64,000 bases of DNA from Mesorhizobium loti (GTDB lineage Bacteria > Pseudomonadota > Alphaproteobacteria > Rhizobiales > Rhizobiaceae), in NCBI RefSeq assembly GCF_003148495.1, contig NZ_QGGH01000004.1, forward strand, positions 124,001-188,000. Reading direction: 5' to 3'. The notes under the pieces were generated by a model, which did no database searches, had not been told where the DNA came from, and saw nothing but the letters and a program-made list of their open reading frames with translations. Positions 52,609 to 61,139 of the stretch are shown one piece after another. A program made the position numbers and the translations under genes. Position 1 is the first letter of the stretch; every line of letters starts with the position of its first letter.

Positions 52609-53739
52609 ATGGCCTTGCCGGATGGTTCATACGAACGATTGCGCGCCGCCGACTGTGCCGACGAGGTGGCTTATGTGCGGGCCTGCCTGCGGTTGTATTT
52701 CGCCGGGCCGCGTGCCGCCGCCGGCGACGTGTCGATGCCTGGCCTTGCGGGTGCCAACGTTGCCGACATTGCCAGGCTGAACAAGGTCGCGACCTTTGTC
52801 CTCAAGGCCCTGTCGCGCGCACCCGCGCATGAAAGGCCGCCCGAGCTTTTCCAGTGGCTCGACACCTACCGCAGGAGAACGGTTTCAATGAACGCGTCCT
52901 GCATCATGGATTCGATGGCGATCCATGATGTGCTGCGCGCCAACGAGATCGATTTCGTCTTTCTGAAGGGCCCGTTCCAGCAGCAACTGCTCTATGACGA
53001 CCACTTCATGAAGCCCTCGGGCGATGTCGACATCCTGGTTTCGCCGGTCGGGTTTTTCAGGGCGCGTGGTGCGCTTCGCACGATCGGCTATGAGGTCGCA
53101 GGCAAGTCGCGCTCCGTCTGGTGGGTCCGCTTCCTCGGCGAACAGCACATGACCCGCGGCGATGGCCCGAAACCATCCACGGTCGATCTTCACTACCGCC
53201 TCCAGCAACCCGGCTCCCCGAGCCCACGTGATGCGGACGGGTTTCTGCGGCGCAAGCGACAGGTCGAAATCGCCGGTGCGACCGTACCGTTCACCTCGGT
53301 TGCCGATACTTTGCTTTTGTCCTGCATCAGCGTCGCCAAGGCGCTTTTCAACCGGGAACCCTGTGCGGGTTACGTCTGCGATATCAGAGCCAGCGCCAGC
53401 CGCCTCGACGAGGCGGATCAGCAACGTGTGCTCGATGCCGCAGCCGCGCAGGGCCTGGATGACACGCTGCTGCTTGGCCTGCGCGCCGCCGATGTGCTAC
53501 TTGGCGCCGCCGGCACGCTGCTGTCGGAGTGCGCAACCCGGATCCTGTCGCGCATCGGCAATGAGGATCTGCTCAGCATGGTCATCGCGCCGTGGCTGCC
53601 GTCGCTGCGGTGGCCGCAGCGGCGAACGGTGCTGTGGGAACTGTGCGGCCGCGCGCCGGTTCGCTATCTGGCCGAAGCCGGCTGGGCGGCGTCCGCCGAC
53701 ATCAGCCGCCGCATCTTTGAGCGGCCAGGCAGTCGCTGA
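52609..53739 (+). CDS. Nucleotidyltransferase-family protein linked to the lasso cluster
   Basis: A 376-residue protein of the uncharacterised NTP_transf_5-type family: IDFVFLKGPFQQQLLYDD then PSGDVDILVSP (GDVDILV at 138-144, the acidic metal-binding pair) and VDLHYRLQQP. Such proteins occur beside HPr-kinase-like genes in lasso clusters, including the pseudomycoidin cluster where a sugar is added to the phosphorylated peptide. It is divergent from the precursor. I infer a tailoring role after phosphorylation; a role in surface polysaccharide synthesis is the alternative. Confidence 0.78.
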   Translation: MALPDGSYERLRAADCADEVAYVRACLRLYFAGPRAAAGDVSMPGLAGANVADIARLNKVATFVLKALSRAPAHERPPELFQWLDTYRRRTVSMNASCIMDSMAIHDVLRANEIDFVFLKGPFQQQLLYDDHFMKPSGDVDILVSPVGFFRARGALRTIGYEVAGKSRSVWWVRFLGEQHMTRGDGPKPSTVDLHYRLQQPGSPSPRDADGFLRRKRQVEIAGATVPFTSVADTLLLSCISVAKALFNREPCAGYVCDIRASASRLDEADQQRVLDAAAAQGLDDTLLLGLRAADVLLGAAGTLLSECATRILSRIGNEDLLSMVIAPWLPSLRWPQRRTVLWELCGRAPVRYLAEAGWAASADISRRIFERPGSR

Positions 53740-53834
53740 ATGAAGACAGATTGGACGCTGATGGCAATTCTATAGGGCATCGAACGAGTACGGGGCGAGG
53801 GCAAATCGATATCACCTGTACGAGAGGCAAATCC

Positions 53835-54857
53835 ATGTCGATGACGAAATCCGAGGTCTGCGTGATCATCGCGGCAAAAAACGCGGCAGCGACAATCGCT
53901 GTCGCCATCGCGTCCGCGTTGCGCGAGCCGGAAGTGGCGGAGGTCGTCGTCGTCGATGACGCCTCCACCGACGACACCGCTGATGTCGCGCGAACCGCCG
54001 ACGATGGCAGCGGGCGGCTCACCGTGATGCGCCTCGACGTCAATCGCGGCCCTTCCTTTGCCCGCAATGCAGCGATCGCCGACTCGAAATCGCCGTTCAT
54101 CAGCATTCTCGATGCCGACGATTTTTTCCTCGAAGGCCGGTTTAGCAGCCTGTTTGCTGGCGCCGATTGGGATTTCGCGGCGGACAACATCATGCTGATC
54201 AGGGACGATGCGACCGGCGATGCCACGAAAATCGTCGCGCCTAAATTTGCCGCCGATCCGGAATTCCTCGATTTCGAGCGCTTCGTCGAAGGCAACATCT
54301 CCAGGCGGCGCGTGCAGAGGGGTGAGCTGGGCTTTTTGAAGCCGGTGATCAGCCGTGCCTTTCTCGACCGCCATGGGTTGCGCTACGACGAGAGCCTGCG
54401 GCTGGGCGAGGACTACGAGCTCTACGCCCGCGCGGTCGCCCGCGGGGCGCGGTTCAAGGTCATTCGCTCCTGTGGCTACGGCGCCATCGTCCGCGCCGAT
54501 TCGCTGAGCGGCCGCCACAAGACGCAGGACCTGAAGCGTCTGGCCGATGCGGATCTGGCGCTGCTGGCGATCGACAGTCTGCCGGAAGGCTCGAAAGCGG
54601 TGCTGCGGCGGCACGAGCGGCACGTGCGTGACAAGTATCGGCTGCGCAATTTCCTCGACGTCAAAGCCGAGCGGGGGCTGGCATCGGCCGCGGCTTACGC
54701 TTTCGCCAGCCAATCCAACCTCGTCCCCATCGTCCAGGGCGTGGCTTCCGACAAGCTCGAGGCGCTGTTTCGCCGTGTCGGCCTTGTGTCAAGGCAAAAG
54801 CATGTGCCGCCGCTGCGTTTTCTGATGGCCGGAACCAGCACGGGCAAGGAACGTTGA
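53835..54857 (+). CDS. Glycosyltransferase family 2
   Basis: A 340-residue GT-A glycosyltransferase: VIIAAKNAAATIAVAIASAL and VVVVDDASTDDT in the nucleotide-sugar site, the DxD-type ILDADDFFL near 90, and the acceptor-side GEDYELYARAV. It resembles ExoO/ExoU-type enzymes that extend the lipid-linked repeat unit. ATG at 53835 follows GAGAGGC. It is 95 bases after the nucleotidyltransferase in the same direction and may share its transcript. Sugar specificity is unknown. Confidence 0.87.
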   Translation: MSMTKSEVCVIIAAKNAAATIAVAIASALREPEVAEVVVVDDASTDDTADVARTADDGSGRLTVMRLDVNRGPSFARNAAIADSKSPFISILDADDFFLEGRFSSLFAGADWDFAADNIMLIRDDATGDATKIVAPKFAADPEFLDFERFVEGNISRRRVQRGELGFLKPVISRAFLDRHGLRYDESLRLGEDYELYARAVARGARFKVIRSCGYGAIVRADSLSGRHKTQDLKRLADADLALLAIDSLPEGSKAVLRRHERHVRDKYRLRNFLDVKAERGLASAAAYAFASQSNLVPIVQGVASDKLEALFRRVGLVSRQKHVPPLRFLMAGTSTGKER

Positions 54858-54900
54858 GAGCGGTGCCAGGCGCCTGCGGTTTGTCCGCAAAGGCACATTC

Positions 54901-54930
54901 ATCACGCAAACCATCATCACGCAAACCATT
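54901..54930 (+). repeat. Two tandem 15-bp repeats
   Basis: ATCACGCAAACCATC (54901-54915) is followed directly by ATCACGCAAACCATT (54916-54930), 14 of 15 bases identical. It lies in the 306-base gap after the glycosyltransferase. It may be a slippage product or a pair of protein sites. Confidence 0.6.
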
Positions 54931-54993
54931 TCGGCCGGATTTATGAGTTTACGAATTGGGTGGTTGCCTCGCGGCTCCGACGATGGCAGTCTA

Positions 54994-55008
54994 TGTTGCG
55001 GTGCAGCA
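54994..55008 (-). promoter_or_regulatory. Shared EPS/lasso dyad, copy before the 55.2-kb gene
   Basis: The minus strand reads TGCTGCACCGCAACA, a near-perfect match to TGYTGCANYGCAACA. It lies in the 306-base gap 54858-55163, about 155 bases before the gene at 55164. The rest of the gap holds only the tandem repeat. Confidence 0.5.
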
Positions 55009-55163
55009 TATTGGACGACCAGCCGAACTGGCCCCCGATCGGATTGGTCTGATGTCTCTCCTTGAGAGGAGCAGGACAATACAACACGAGTTTTTTGAGC
55101 CCCGGCTGCGGGGATCGGCCAGAAGCCCGGCCCACAAGCCGGCGATGACAGGAATCTGAGTTC

Positions 55164-55559
55164 ATGGCCTCGATATTCGGTTTCAGATCAAGGGATCCGG
55201 CCCGCGACCGGCAGGCCGATGTTTCACGTCTCGATCGTCTGGCAAAGCTGTTCGAGCAGATCGCGTCCGAGATCGAGGCCGAGAGGGTCGGGCTTGAGAA
55301 TCGCTACCGGACGACGTCGACCAACGCCGCCTTCCTGGTCGAAGCGATGGAAAACGGCTCCGCCTCCGACCGTCGGTCATCCGAAGTCAGCGCACTGACG
55401 ACGTCGATCCTGAATTGCGAACGCCGCATCGCGGCTCTGTCGCGCCAGGACGGCATGATGAAAGAGCTCCGTCATTCGCTGGATATGGTCTTCGACGAGA
55501 AGGCCTCCTCGGCCGCCACGGCCGAATTCGCCCGGCCGGCAGGCACCGGCAGAGGTTGA
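55164..55559 (+). CDS. Hypothetical coiled-coil protein in the EPS locus
   Basis: A 131-residue hydrophilic protein: SRLDRLAKLFEQIASEIEAERVGLENRY (about 21-48) and ILNCERRIAALSRQDGMMKELRHSLDMVF form two amphipathic helices that look like a coiled-coil hairpin. There is no signal peptide, membrane segment or catalytic motif, and I do not recognise the family. The ATG at 55164 starts after a long non-coding gap. It precedes the GH16 glycanase gene by 152 bases, so a structural or regulatory part in polysaccharide export is only a guess. Confidence 0.65.
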   Translation: MASIFGFRSRDPARDRQADVSRLDRLAKLFEQIASEIEAERVGLENRYRTTSTNAAFLVEAMENGSASDRRSSEVSALTTSILNCERRIAALSRQDGMMKELRHSLDMVFDEKASSAATAEFARPAGTGRG

Positions 55560-55711
55560 AAGTGGAGGCCATCGACTGTTGCAACGGATTTAATGCGAGG
55601 CAGGAAAAGCAATTCGAGAGGGTCACAGGGGAGGTCAAGGTTGGCCCCGTTCAGGAGCGGTTCGAATGTCGACTTTGGGTTGGGGACGCACGGCGCAAAG
55701 GTGAGTTTGGT

Positions 55712-56575
55712 ATGAATTCGAATCCGAGAACTACGTCCACAACTGCAATTGACGCATCGCCGTTCGCGCACCGGACCGGGCAAGCCGGCCGGCGACGGCT
55801 GATTTCGCTCGGTGCGTTGCTGCTGGCCGCTCTTGGCAGTTTCCTGGCAACCCCTTCCTATGCCCAGGACATTCCGACATCGCCGTCCTTTGTCGACGAT
55901 TTCAAAAGCTTCGATCGTGCGCGCTGGTATGTTTCCGACGGCTGGAACAATGGCAGCCATCAGAATTGCACCTGGTCGAAGGGACTGGTCAGCCTGTCGG
56001 ACGGGGTGCTGTCGCTCGGCTTCGAGAAGCAGAAGCTGAAAGACCGTGAGTTTGCCTGCGGCGAGATCCAGACCAAGCAGCGCTTCGGCTACGGCACCTA
56101 TGAGGCGCGGCTGAAGACCGATACCGGCTCCGGCCTCAACGCGGCGTTCTTCACCTATATCGGCCCCACCGACAAGCAGCCCTGGGACGAGATCGACTTC
56201 GAGATCCTCACCAAGGACACCTCCAAGGTGCAGGTCAATGCCTACATTGCGGGCAAGGGCAAGAACGAGAAGCTGGTCGACGTGCCGGGTGGCACCGAGA
56301 ACGCCTTCAACGACTACGCCTTCGTCTGGAAGAAGGACAGCTTGAGCTGGTACGTCAACGGTCAGCTCGTCAACACCATCACCGATCCGGCGAAATTGCC
56401 GACCCATGCGCAGAAGATCTTCTTCAGCTTTTGGGGCAGCGATACGATGAAGGGTTGGATGGGAGCCTTCGCCGATCCAGGCCGCAAGCTTTCGCTGCAG
56501 GTCAAGCGCGTTGCCTTCACGGCGCTCGGCGAGCCCTGCCAGTTTCCGGAATCACTAGCATGCAGCGTAAAGTAG
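55712..56575 (+). CDS. Secreted GH16 endo-glycanase (ExoK-like)
   Basis: A 287-residue glycoside hydrolase family 16 enzyme. An N-terminal signal segment (GRRRLISLGALLLAALGSFLATPSYAQ, about 27-52) precedes the jelly-roll domain; WDEIDFEIL holds nucleophile Glu160, Asp162 and acid/base Glu164. CGEIQTKQRFGYGTYEARLK is also typical. ExoK-type enzymes cut nascent succinoglycan-like polymers and set their length. The ATG at 55712 is used; a longer frame has no signal peptide. Next gene is the UDP-glucose dehydrogenase. Confidence 0.9.
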   Translation: MNSNPRTTSTTAIDASPFAHRTGQAGRRRLISLGALLLAALGSFLATPSYAQDIPTSPSFVDDFKSFDRARWYVSDGWNNGSHQNCTWSKGLVSLSDGVLSLGFEKQKLKDREFACGEIQTKQRFGYGTYEARLKTDTGSGLNAAFFTYIGPTDKQPWDEIDFEILTKDTSKVQVNAYIAGKGKNEKLVDVPGGTENAFNDYAFVWKKDSLSWYVNGQLVNTITDPAKLPTHAQKIFFSFWGSDTMKGWMGAFADPGRKLSLQVKRVAFTALGEPCQFPESLACSVK

Positions 56576-56642
56576 TTGGGAAAGTCGATTTGAACTGGCC
56601 GGGCCGAAAACGGTCCGCTGCCTTGCATGGGAATGAAACCGA

Positions 56643-57974
56643 ATGAATTTGACGGTGTTTGGAATTGGCTATGTCGGCCTCGTGCAGGCGGCGGTGCTTG
56701 CCGAAGTCGGGCACCAGGTAGTGTGCGTCGACATCGACGCCGCCAAGGTCGAGCGGCTCAACCAGGGCCTGGTTCCCATTTTCGAACCCGGACTGGAGAA
56801 CCTCGTCAAGGAGAACCATGCCGCCGGCCGCATCAAGTTCACCACCGACGCTGCCGCCGCCGTCAGGCATGGCGAGATCCAGATGATCGCGGTCGGTACG
56901 CCGCCCGGCGAGGACGGCTCGGCCGACCTCAAATATGTGCTGGCCGTCGCCGAGACCATCGGTCGCGAGATGGACAAACCCAAGATTGTCGTCGGCAAGT
57001 CGACGGTGCCGGTCGGCACCTGCGAAAAGGTGAAGGCCAGGATCGCTGAAACGCTGAAGAAAAGAGGCCGAGAGGACCTGGCCTTCGACGTCGCTTCCAA
57101 TCCGGAATTCCTCAAGGAAGGCTCCGCGGTCGCCGACTGCATGAAACCGGACCGCATCATCGTCGGCACCGACAGCGAGGACACCGAGGCGGTGATGCGC
57201 GAACTCTACGCGCCGTTCAACCGCAACCACGAGAAGATGATCGTGATGGACGTGCGCAGTGCCGAATTCACCAAATACGCCGCCAATTGCATGCTGGCGA
57301 CCAAGATCAGCTTCATGAACGAGATGGCCAACCTGGCCGAGCAGCTTGGTGCCGACATCGAGGAGGTCCGCAAGGGCATCGGCAGCGATCCGCGCATCGG
57401 CTACCATTTCATCTATCCGGGTCTTGGTTATGGCGGCTCGTGCTTCCCGAAGGACGTGCGGGCGCTGATCAAGACCGCCGAAGGCGTCAAGTTCGACGCC
57501 AAGCTGCTGCGCGCTGTCGAGGAGCGCAACAACGCACAGAAATCGGTTCTCTTCGACAAGGTGGACCGCTATTTCAAGGGCAATCTCAAAGGCAAGACCT
57601 TTGCGCTTTGGGGCCTCGCCTTCAAGCCCAACACCGACGACATGCGTGAGGCTCCGGCGCGTGTGCTGATGGAAGCGCTGTGGAAGGCTGGTGCCAATGT
57701 GCAGGCCTATGATCCCGAGGCAATGCAGGAATGCCAGGCCATCTACGGGCTGCGCGACGACCTGCTTCTGTGCGGCACCAAGGAGGCGGCCCTGCGCGGC
57801 GCCGATGCGCTGCTGATCGCCACTGAATGGAAGAGTTTTCGCGCGCCCTCCTTCGACGCGATGAAAGACGCGCTCACCACGCCGATCATCTTCGATGGCC
57901 GCAACCTCTATGACCCCAAGGTCATCGCCCGCCACGGCATCGAATATCACTCGATCGGCAGAATGGCGGCATGA
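56643..57974 (+). CDS. ugd: UDP-glucose 6-dehydrogenase
   Basis: A 443-residue dehydrogenase that oxidises UDP-glucose twice to UDP-glucuronate with NAD. Evidence: N-terminal [32 protein letters not shown], and the catalytic cysteine in [14 protein letters not shown], with the C-terminal [15 protein letters not shown]. Cytosolic. In this locus it supplies glucuronic acid for an acidic exopolysaccharide. It starts 67 bases after the GH16 gene. Confidence 0.95.
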   Translation: MNLTVFGIGYVGLVQAAVLAEVGHQVVCVDIDAAKVERLNQGLVPIFEPGLENLVKENHAAGRIKFTTDAAAAVRHGEIQMIAVGTPPGEDGSADLKYVLAVAETIGREMDKPKIVVGKSTVPVGTCEKVKARIAETLKKRGREDLAFDVASNPEFLKEGSAVADCMKPDRIIVGTDSEDTEAVMRELYAPFNRNHEKMIVMDVRSAEFTKYAANCMLATKISFMNEMANLAEQLGADIEEVRKGIGSDPRIGYHFIYPGLGYGGSCFPKDVRALIKTAEGVKFDAKLLRAVEERNNAQKSVLFDKVDRYFKGNLKGKTFALWGLAFKPNTDDMREAPARVLMEALWKAGANVQAYDPEAMQECQAIYGLRDDLLLCGTKEAALRGADALLIATEWKSFRAPSFDAMKDALTTPIIFDGRNLYDPKVIARHGIEYHSIGRMAA

Positions 57975-58066
57975 GACCGGGCAGGGACAGACGGATGCAG
58001 GACCGGTCCGTAGACCGCCGACGGGCGCCAGGACTGAGCGCGTATTTCTGTGTGGAGTTGTAGCTG

Positions 58067-59509
58067 ATGGTGCTGGACGTAAAGCCAGAACAAATCACCA
58101 AGGATCATTTCGATCTCATCGCGATCGGTTCCGGCTTCGGTTCGGCCTTCTTCCTGCATGAGTTCGCCAAGCGGCGAAAGGCACGCATTCTGGTGCTGGA
58201 GTGGGGCCGCCACAACACCCATGAATGGCAGCTCGAGCAGAACGCCAACACGGATATCGACGACGAGACGACCTACAAGACCAACTCCGACAAGCCGTGG
58301 AATTACACGATCGGACTGGGCGGCGGGACCAACTGCTGGTTCGCGCAGACGCCAAGGTTCCATCCCAACGACTTCAGGCTGAAGAGCACCTACGGCATCG
58401 GCAATGACTGGCCGATCAGCTATGACGATGTCGAGCCGTTCTACTGCGACGCCGAGGAGATCATGTCGATCTCCGGCGATCCCGACATGGCGGCGATGCT
58501 GCCGCGCTCGAAGCCGTTTCCGCAACCGCCGCATCGCATGTCGACACCGGACCGGATGATGAAGGCGGCGCAGCCCGGCCAGCACTTCGTCATGCCAACC
58601 GCGCGGGCGCGGCTGCCGACATCGCAGCGCACCTCGTGCTGTGCCAATCTGCGCTGCTGGCTGTGTCCGGTCGACGCCAAATTCACCGTCAACAACGGGT
58701 TGATGCATGTCTTCGAGCACCCCGACATCTCGGTCTGTCTCGGTGCGGAAGTGCGTCGGCTCGATCACGTCGGAGGTGCGGTCCGTTCGGTCACGTTCAC
58801 GCATGACGGCAAGGAATACCAGGTCAGCGGCGATCTCTTCATTCTCGGCGCCAATGCCATCCAGAGCGCGGCGATCATGCTACGCTCCGGCCTGGGCGGC
58901 GAATTCGTCGGCCGCGGCCTGCATGAATCCTACGGCTGGAATTTCGAGGTCTATCTCGACGGCGTCGACAATTTCGACGGCAGCACCATCACCACCGGCC
59001 TGAATTTCGGCCTCTATGACGGTCCGCACCGATCGGAGCACGCGGCGGCACTTGTCTATTTCGAGAACCGCTGGCAGCACGGAATGCGTGCCGAAAAGGG
59101 GCGGCTGCGCCAGGCGCTGCCGCTTGTCGTGGTCACCGAAAACCTGCTCGATCCTGAGAATTTCGTCACGCTTGACGCGGATGAGAATGCCTTCGTCAGC
59201 TTCAAGGCGCCATCGGACTACGCGGTGAAGGGCATGGCGCGCGCGCTGGAGAAATTGCCTGACCTTTTGGCGCCGCTGCCGGTCGAAAAGCTCTTCGATC
59301 GTGGCATCCGGCCGACCGAATCGCATGTCCAGGGCACGCTGAGGATGGGCACCGGCCCGGCCGATTCGGTGATCGACAGCGGCATGATCCACCACCAGCT
59401 CAGAAATCTGGTCGTCGTCGGCACCAGCACCTATCCGAGCTGCTCCTGCGCCAACCCGAGCCTGACCGCGGCAGCGCTGTCCTTGCGGGCGGCGGGTCGG
59501 ATCGCGTGA
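58067..59509 (+). CDS. GMC-family oxidoreductase with a Cys cluster
   Basis: A 480-residue flavoprotein: LIAIGSGFGSAFFLHEFAK (FAD motif at 20-25), GLGGGTNCWFAQTPRF, and the C-terminal ESHVQGTLRMG and CANPSLTAAALSLR of GMC enzymes. Cys191, Cys192, Cys197 and Cys200 (TSCCANLRCWLCPVD) form a compact cluster that may bind a metal or Fe-S centre, as in membrane-linked gluconate or sugar dehydrogenases. The gene is followed after 13 bases by a small Tat-type partner. A sugar or polyol substrate is inferred. Confidence 0.85.
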   Translation: MVLDVKPEQITKDHFDLIAIGSGFGSAFFLHEFAKRRKARILVLEWGRHNTHEWQLEQNANTDIDDETTYKTNSDKPWNYTIGLGGGTNCWFAQTPRFHPNDFRLKSTYGIGNDWPISYDDVEPFYCDAEEIMSISGDPDMAAMLPRSKPFPQPPHRMSTPDRMMKAAQPGQHFVMPTARARLPTSQRTSCCANLRCWLCPVDAKFTVNNGLMHVFEHPDISVCLGAEVRRLDHVGGAVRSVTFTHDGKEYQVSGDLFILGANAIQSAAIMLRSGLGGEFVGRGLHESYGWNFEVYLDGVDNFDGSTITTGLNFGLYDGPHRSEHAAALVYFENRWQHGMRAEKGRLRQALPLVVVTENLLDPENFVTLDADENAFVSFKAPSDYAVKGMARALEKLPDLLAPLPVEKLFDRGIRPTESHVQGTLRMGTGPADSVIDSGMIHHQLRNLVVVGTSTYPSCSCANPSLTAAALSLRAAGRIA

Positions 59510-59522
59510 AAGGAGGTATCGG

Positions 59523-59972
59523 ATGATCGAGATTTCCAGACGCTCCGCCCTGGCCATCGTGGCTGGCGGAGTGGTTTCGACAGGAGTCGCCTACGCCGCC
59601 GTTTCCTCATTCTCGGACGAGGATCTGGTGCGCGTCACGCTCGAAAAATACCTTGGCAAGTTGAACATCCGCATCGAACATCTGCAGCAGTTCGTGCTGG
59701 AGTTCCGCAACCGGAATCCGTGGAACTTTCCAAGCGAAAAACTGAGCGACGCCGTCACTCTTGTGGAGGAGCTCAAATTGGGCGCCGCGCGCCGTCTGCT
59801 GCCTCGGCAGAAGCGGGAGGATTTGGCGCATTTCGACCGCTGGGTCATCGCCGAATTCCATATGCTGACGGACTACGCCTGGCGCAGTTCGCCCAACGAC
59901 CCGATCCGGTTTACCGGCTGGCAATCCTGTACCAATCCCTTCGCCAATCTGGAGCCGCCGAAACTTGCCTGA
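59523..59972 (+). CDS. Small Tat-signal partner of the GMC oxidoreductase
   Basis: A 149-residue protein beginning MIEISRRSALAIVAGGVVS, a twin-arginine-type signal (SRRSALAI), followed by a helical domain with RWVIAEFHMLTDYAW. It resembles the small subunits (gluconate 2-dehydrogenase subunit 3 type) that accompany GMC flavoproteins and can carry them through the Tat pathway as a complex. The GMC protein itself has no signal, which supports the pairing. Assignment is by layout; sequence match is modest. Confidence 0.65.
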   Translation: MIEISRRSALAIVAGGVVSTGVAYAAVSSFSDEDLVRVTLEKYLGKLNIRIEHLQQFVLEFRNRNPWNFPSEKLSDAVTLVEELKLGAARRLLPRQKREDLAHFDRWVIAEFHMLTDYAWRSSPNDPIRFTGWQSCTNPFANLEPPKLA

Positions 59973-60049
59973 CGTCGAAAGCGAGGCGGCGGACTTTTGC
60001 CTGTTGCCTTTGAGCGAAGAACACGAGATGCGACAAGGAGCCCGATCCC

Positions 60050-61129
60050 ATGAAAGTTCTTTTTGCAGGCGGCAACGGCTACCCACCCGAGTTCAGTGGC
60101 GGCGTGCAGTCGAGCACGCACCATCTGGCCGAACAGCTGGTCGAACATGGGCATGAAGCCGCGGTGCTCGCCGCCCTGTTCGGCGATGGTGTCTTCGGCT
60201 TCAAGGCGCGCGCCAAGATGAAGCTGTTGCGGCAGCCGGCGGTCATCGACAGCTATCCCGGCTATCCGGTGGTGCGGGCCTGGTTTCCCTGGGAAGCGGC
60301 GGCCTTTGCCGTCGACAGGCTGAAGCCGGATGTGGCCGTGGTCCAGTGCCACAAATCGGTGCCGATCGGAAAGGCGCTGCAGGCCGAGGGCGTGCCTCTG
60401 GTCGTCTATCTCCGCAATGTCGAGTTCCACGAACTGGGCGGCGATCTGCGCGAATTGCATTCAGCGCTTTACATCGCCAATTCGGACTTCACCGCGCGCA
60501 CCTACAGACAAGAGTTCGGCATCGAGGCGGCGGTGATCCCGCCGACCATCAACCCGGCGCATTACTCGACGCCGACGACGGGCCAGTTCGTCACGCTGAT
60601 CAATCCTTACGAGGAAAAGGGGTTTGAGCTCGCGGTGCGCATCGCCGGCGCCTGCCGCGAAATCCCGTTCCTGTTCGTCGAAAGCTGGAAGCTCGAGGAG
60701 GATCATCGGGAGCGGATCGAACAGACGATAGCGCCTTTGGGCAATGTCGTGCTGGAGAGCCGCACCAGCGACATGAAGACGGTCTATGGCCGCACGAAGA
60801 TCCTGCTTGCTCCCAGCAAGTGGGAAGAGGCGTGGGGCCGCGTCGCGTCGGAGGCCCATTGCAGCGGAATCCCGGTTGTCGGCTCGCGGCGCGGCGGTCT
60901 GCCCGAGGCGATCGGCTCGGGGGGCGTGGTACTCGACTATGATGCTCCGCTTGCCGACTGGGTCGCAGCCGTCAGGCGTCTGTGGAACGACAACCAGGAA
61001 TATGACCGGCTCTCAGGCCTCGCGCGCAGCTTCGCCGGGCGCCCGGAACTCGATCCCGATCGCCAGTTCATTACCTTCTTCTCGATACTCGACAGAGCCG
61101 TGCAGCAGCGCGCGCGGCAGGCCGCATAG
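60050..61129 (+). CDS. Glycosyltransferase family 4 (GT-B)
   Basis: A 359-residue GT-B enzyme: MKVLFAGGNGYPPEFSGGVQSSTHHLAEQLVEHGHE at the acceptor side, and TKILLAPSKWEEAWGRVASEAHCSGIPVVGSRRGGLPEAIGSGG in the donor site with the Glu-x7-Glu pattern. It probably builds the exopolysaccharide repeat unit. It starts 77 bases after the Tat-type gene and ends ten bases before the convergent phosphoribosyltransferase gene. Specificity unknown. Confidence 0.87.
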   Translation: MKVLFAGGNGYPPEFSGGVQSSTHHLAEQLVEHGHEAAVLAALFGDGVFGFKARAKMKLLRQPAVIDSYPGYPVVRAWFPWEAAAFAVDRLKPDVAVVQCHKSVPIGKALQAEGVPLVVYLRNVEFHELGGDLRELHSALYIANSDFTARTYRQEFGIEAAVIPPTINPAHYSTPTTGQFVTLINPYEEKGFELAVRIAGACREIPFLFVESWKLEEDHRERIEQTIAPLGNVVLESRTSDMKTVYGRTKILLAPSKWEEAWGRVASEAHCSGIPVVGSRRGGLPEAIGSGGVVLDYDAPLADWVAAVRRLWNDNQEYDRLSGLARSFAGRPELDPDRQFITFFSILDRAVQQRARQAA

Positions 61130-61139
61130 GCGTTTTGGA

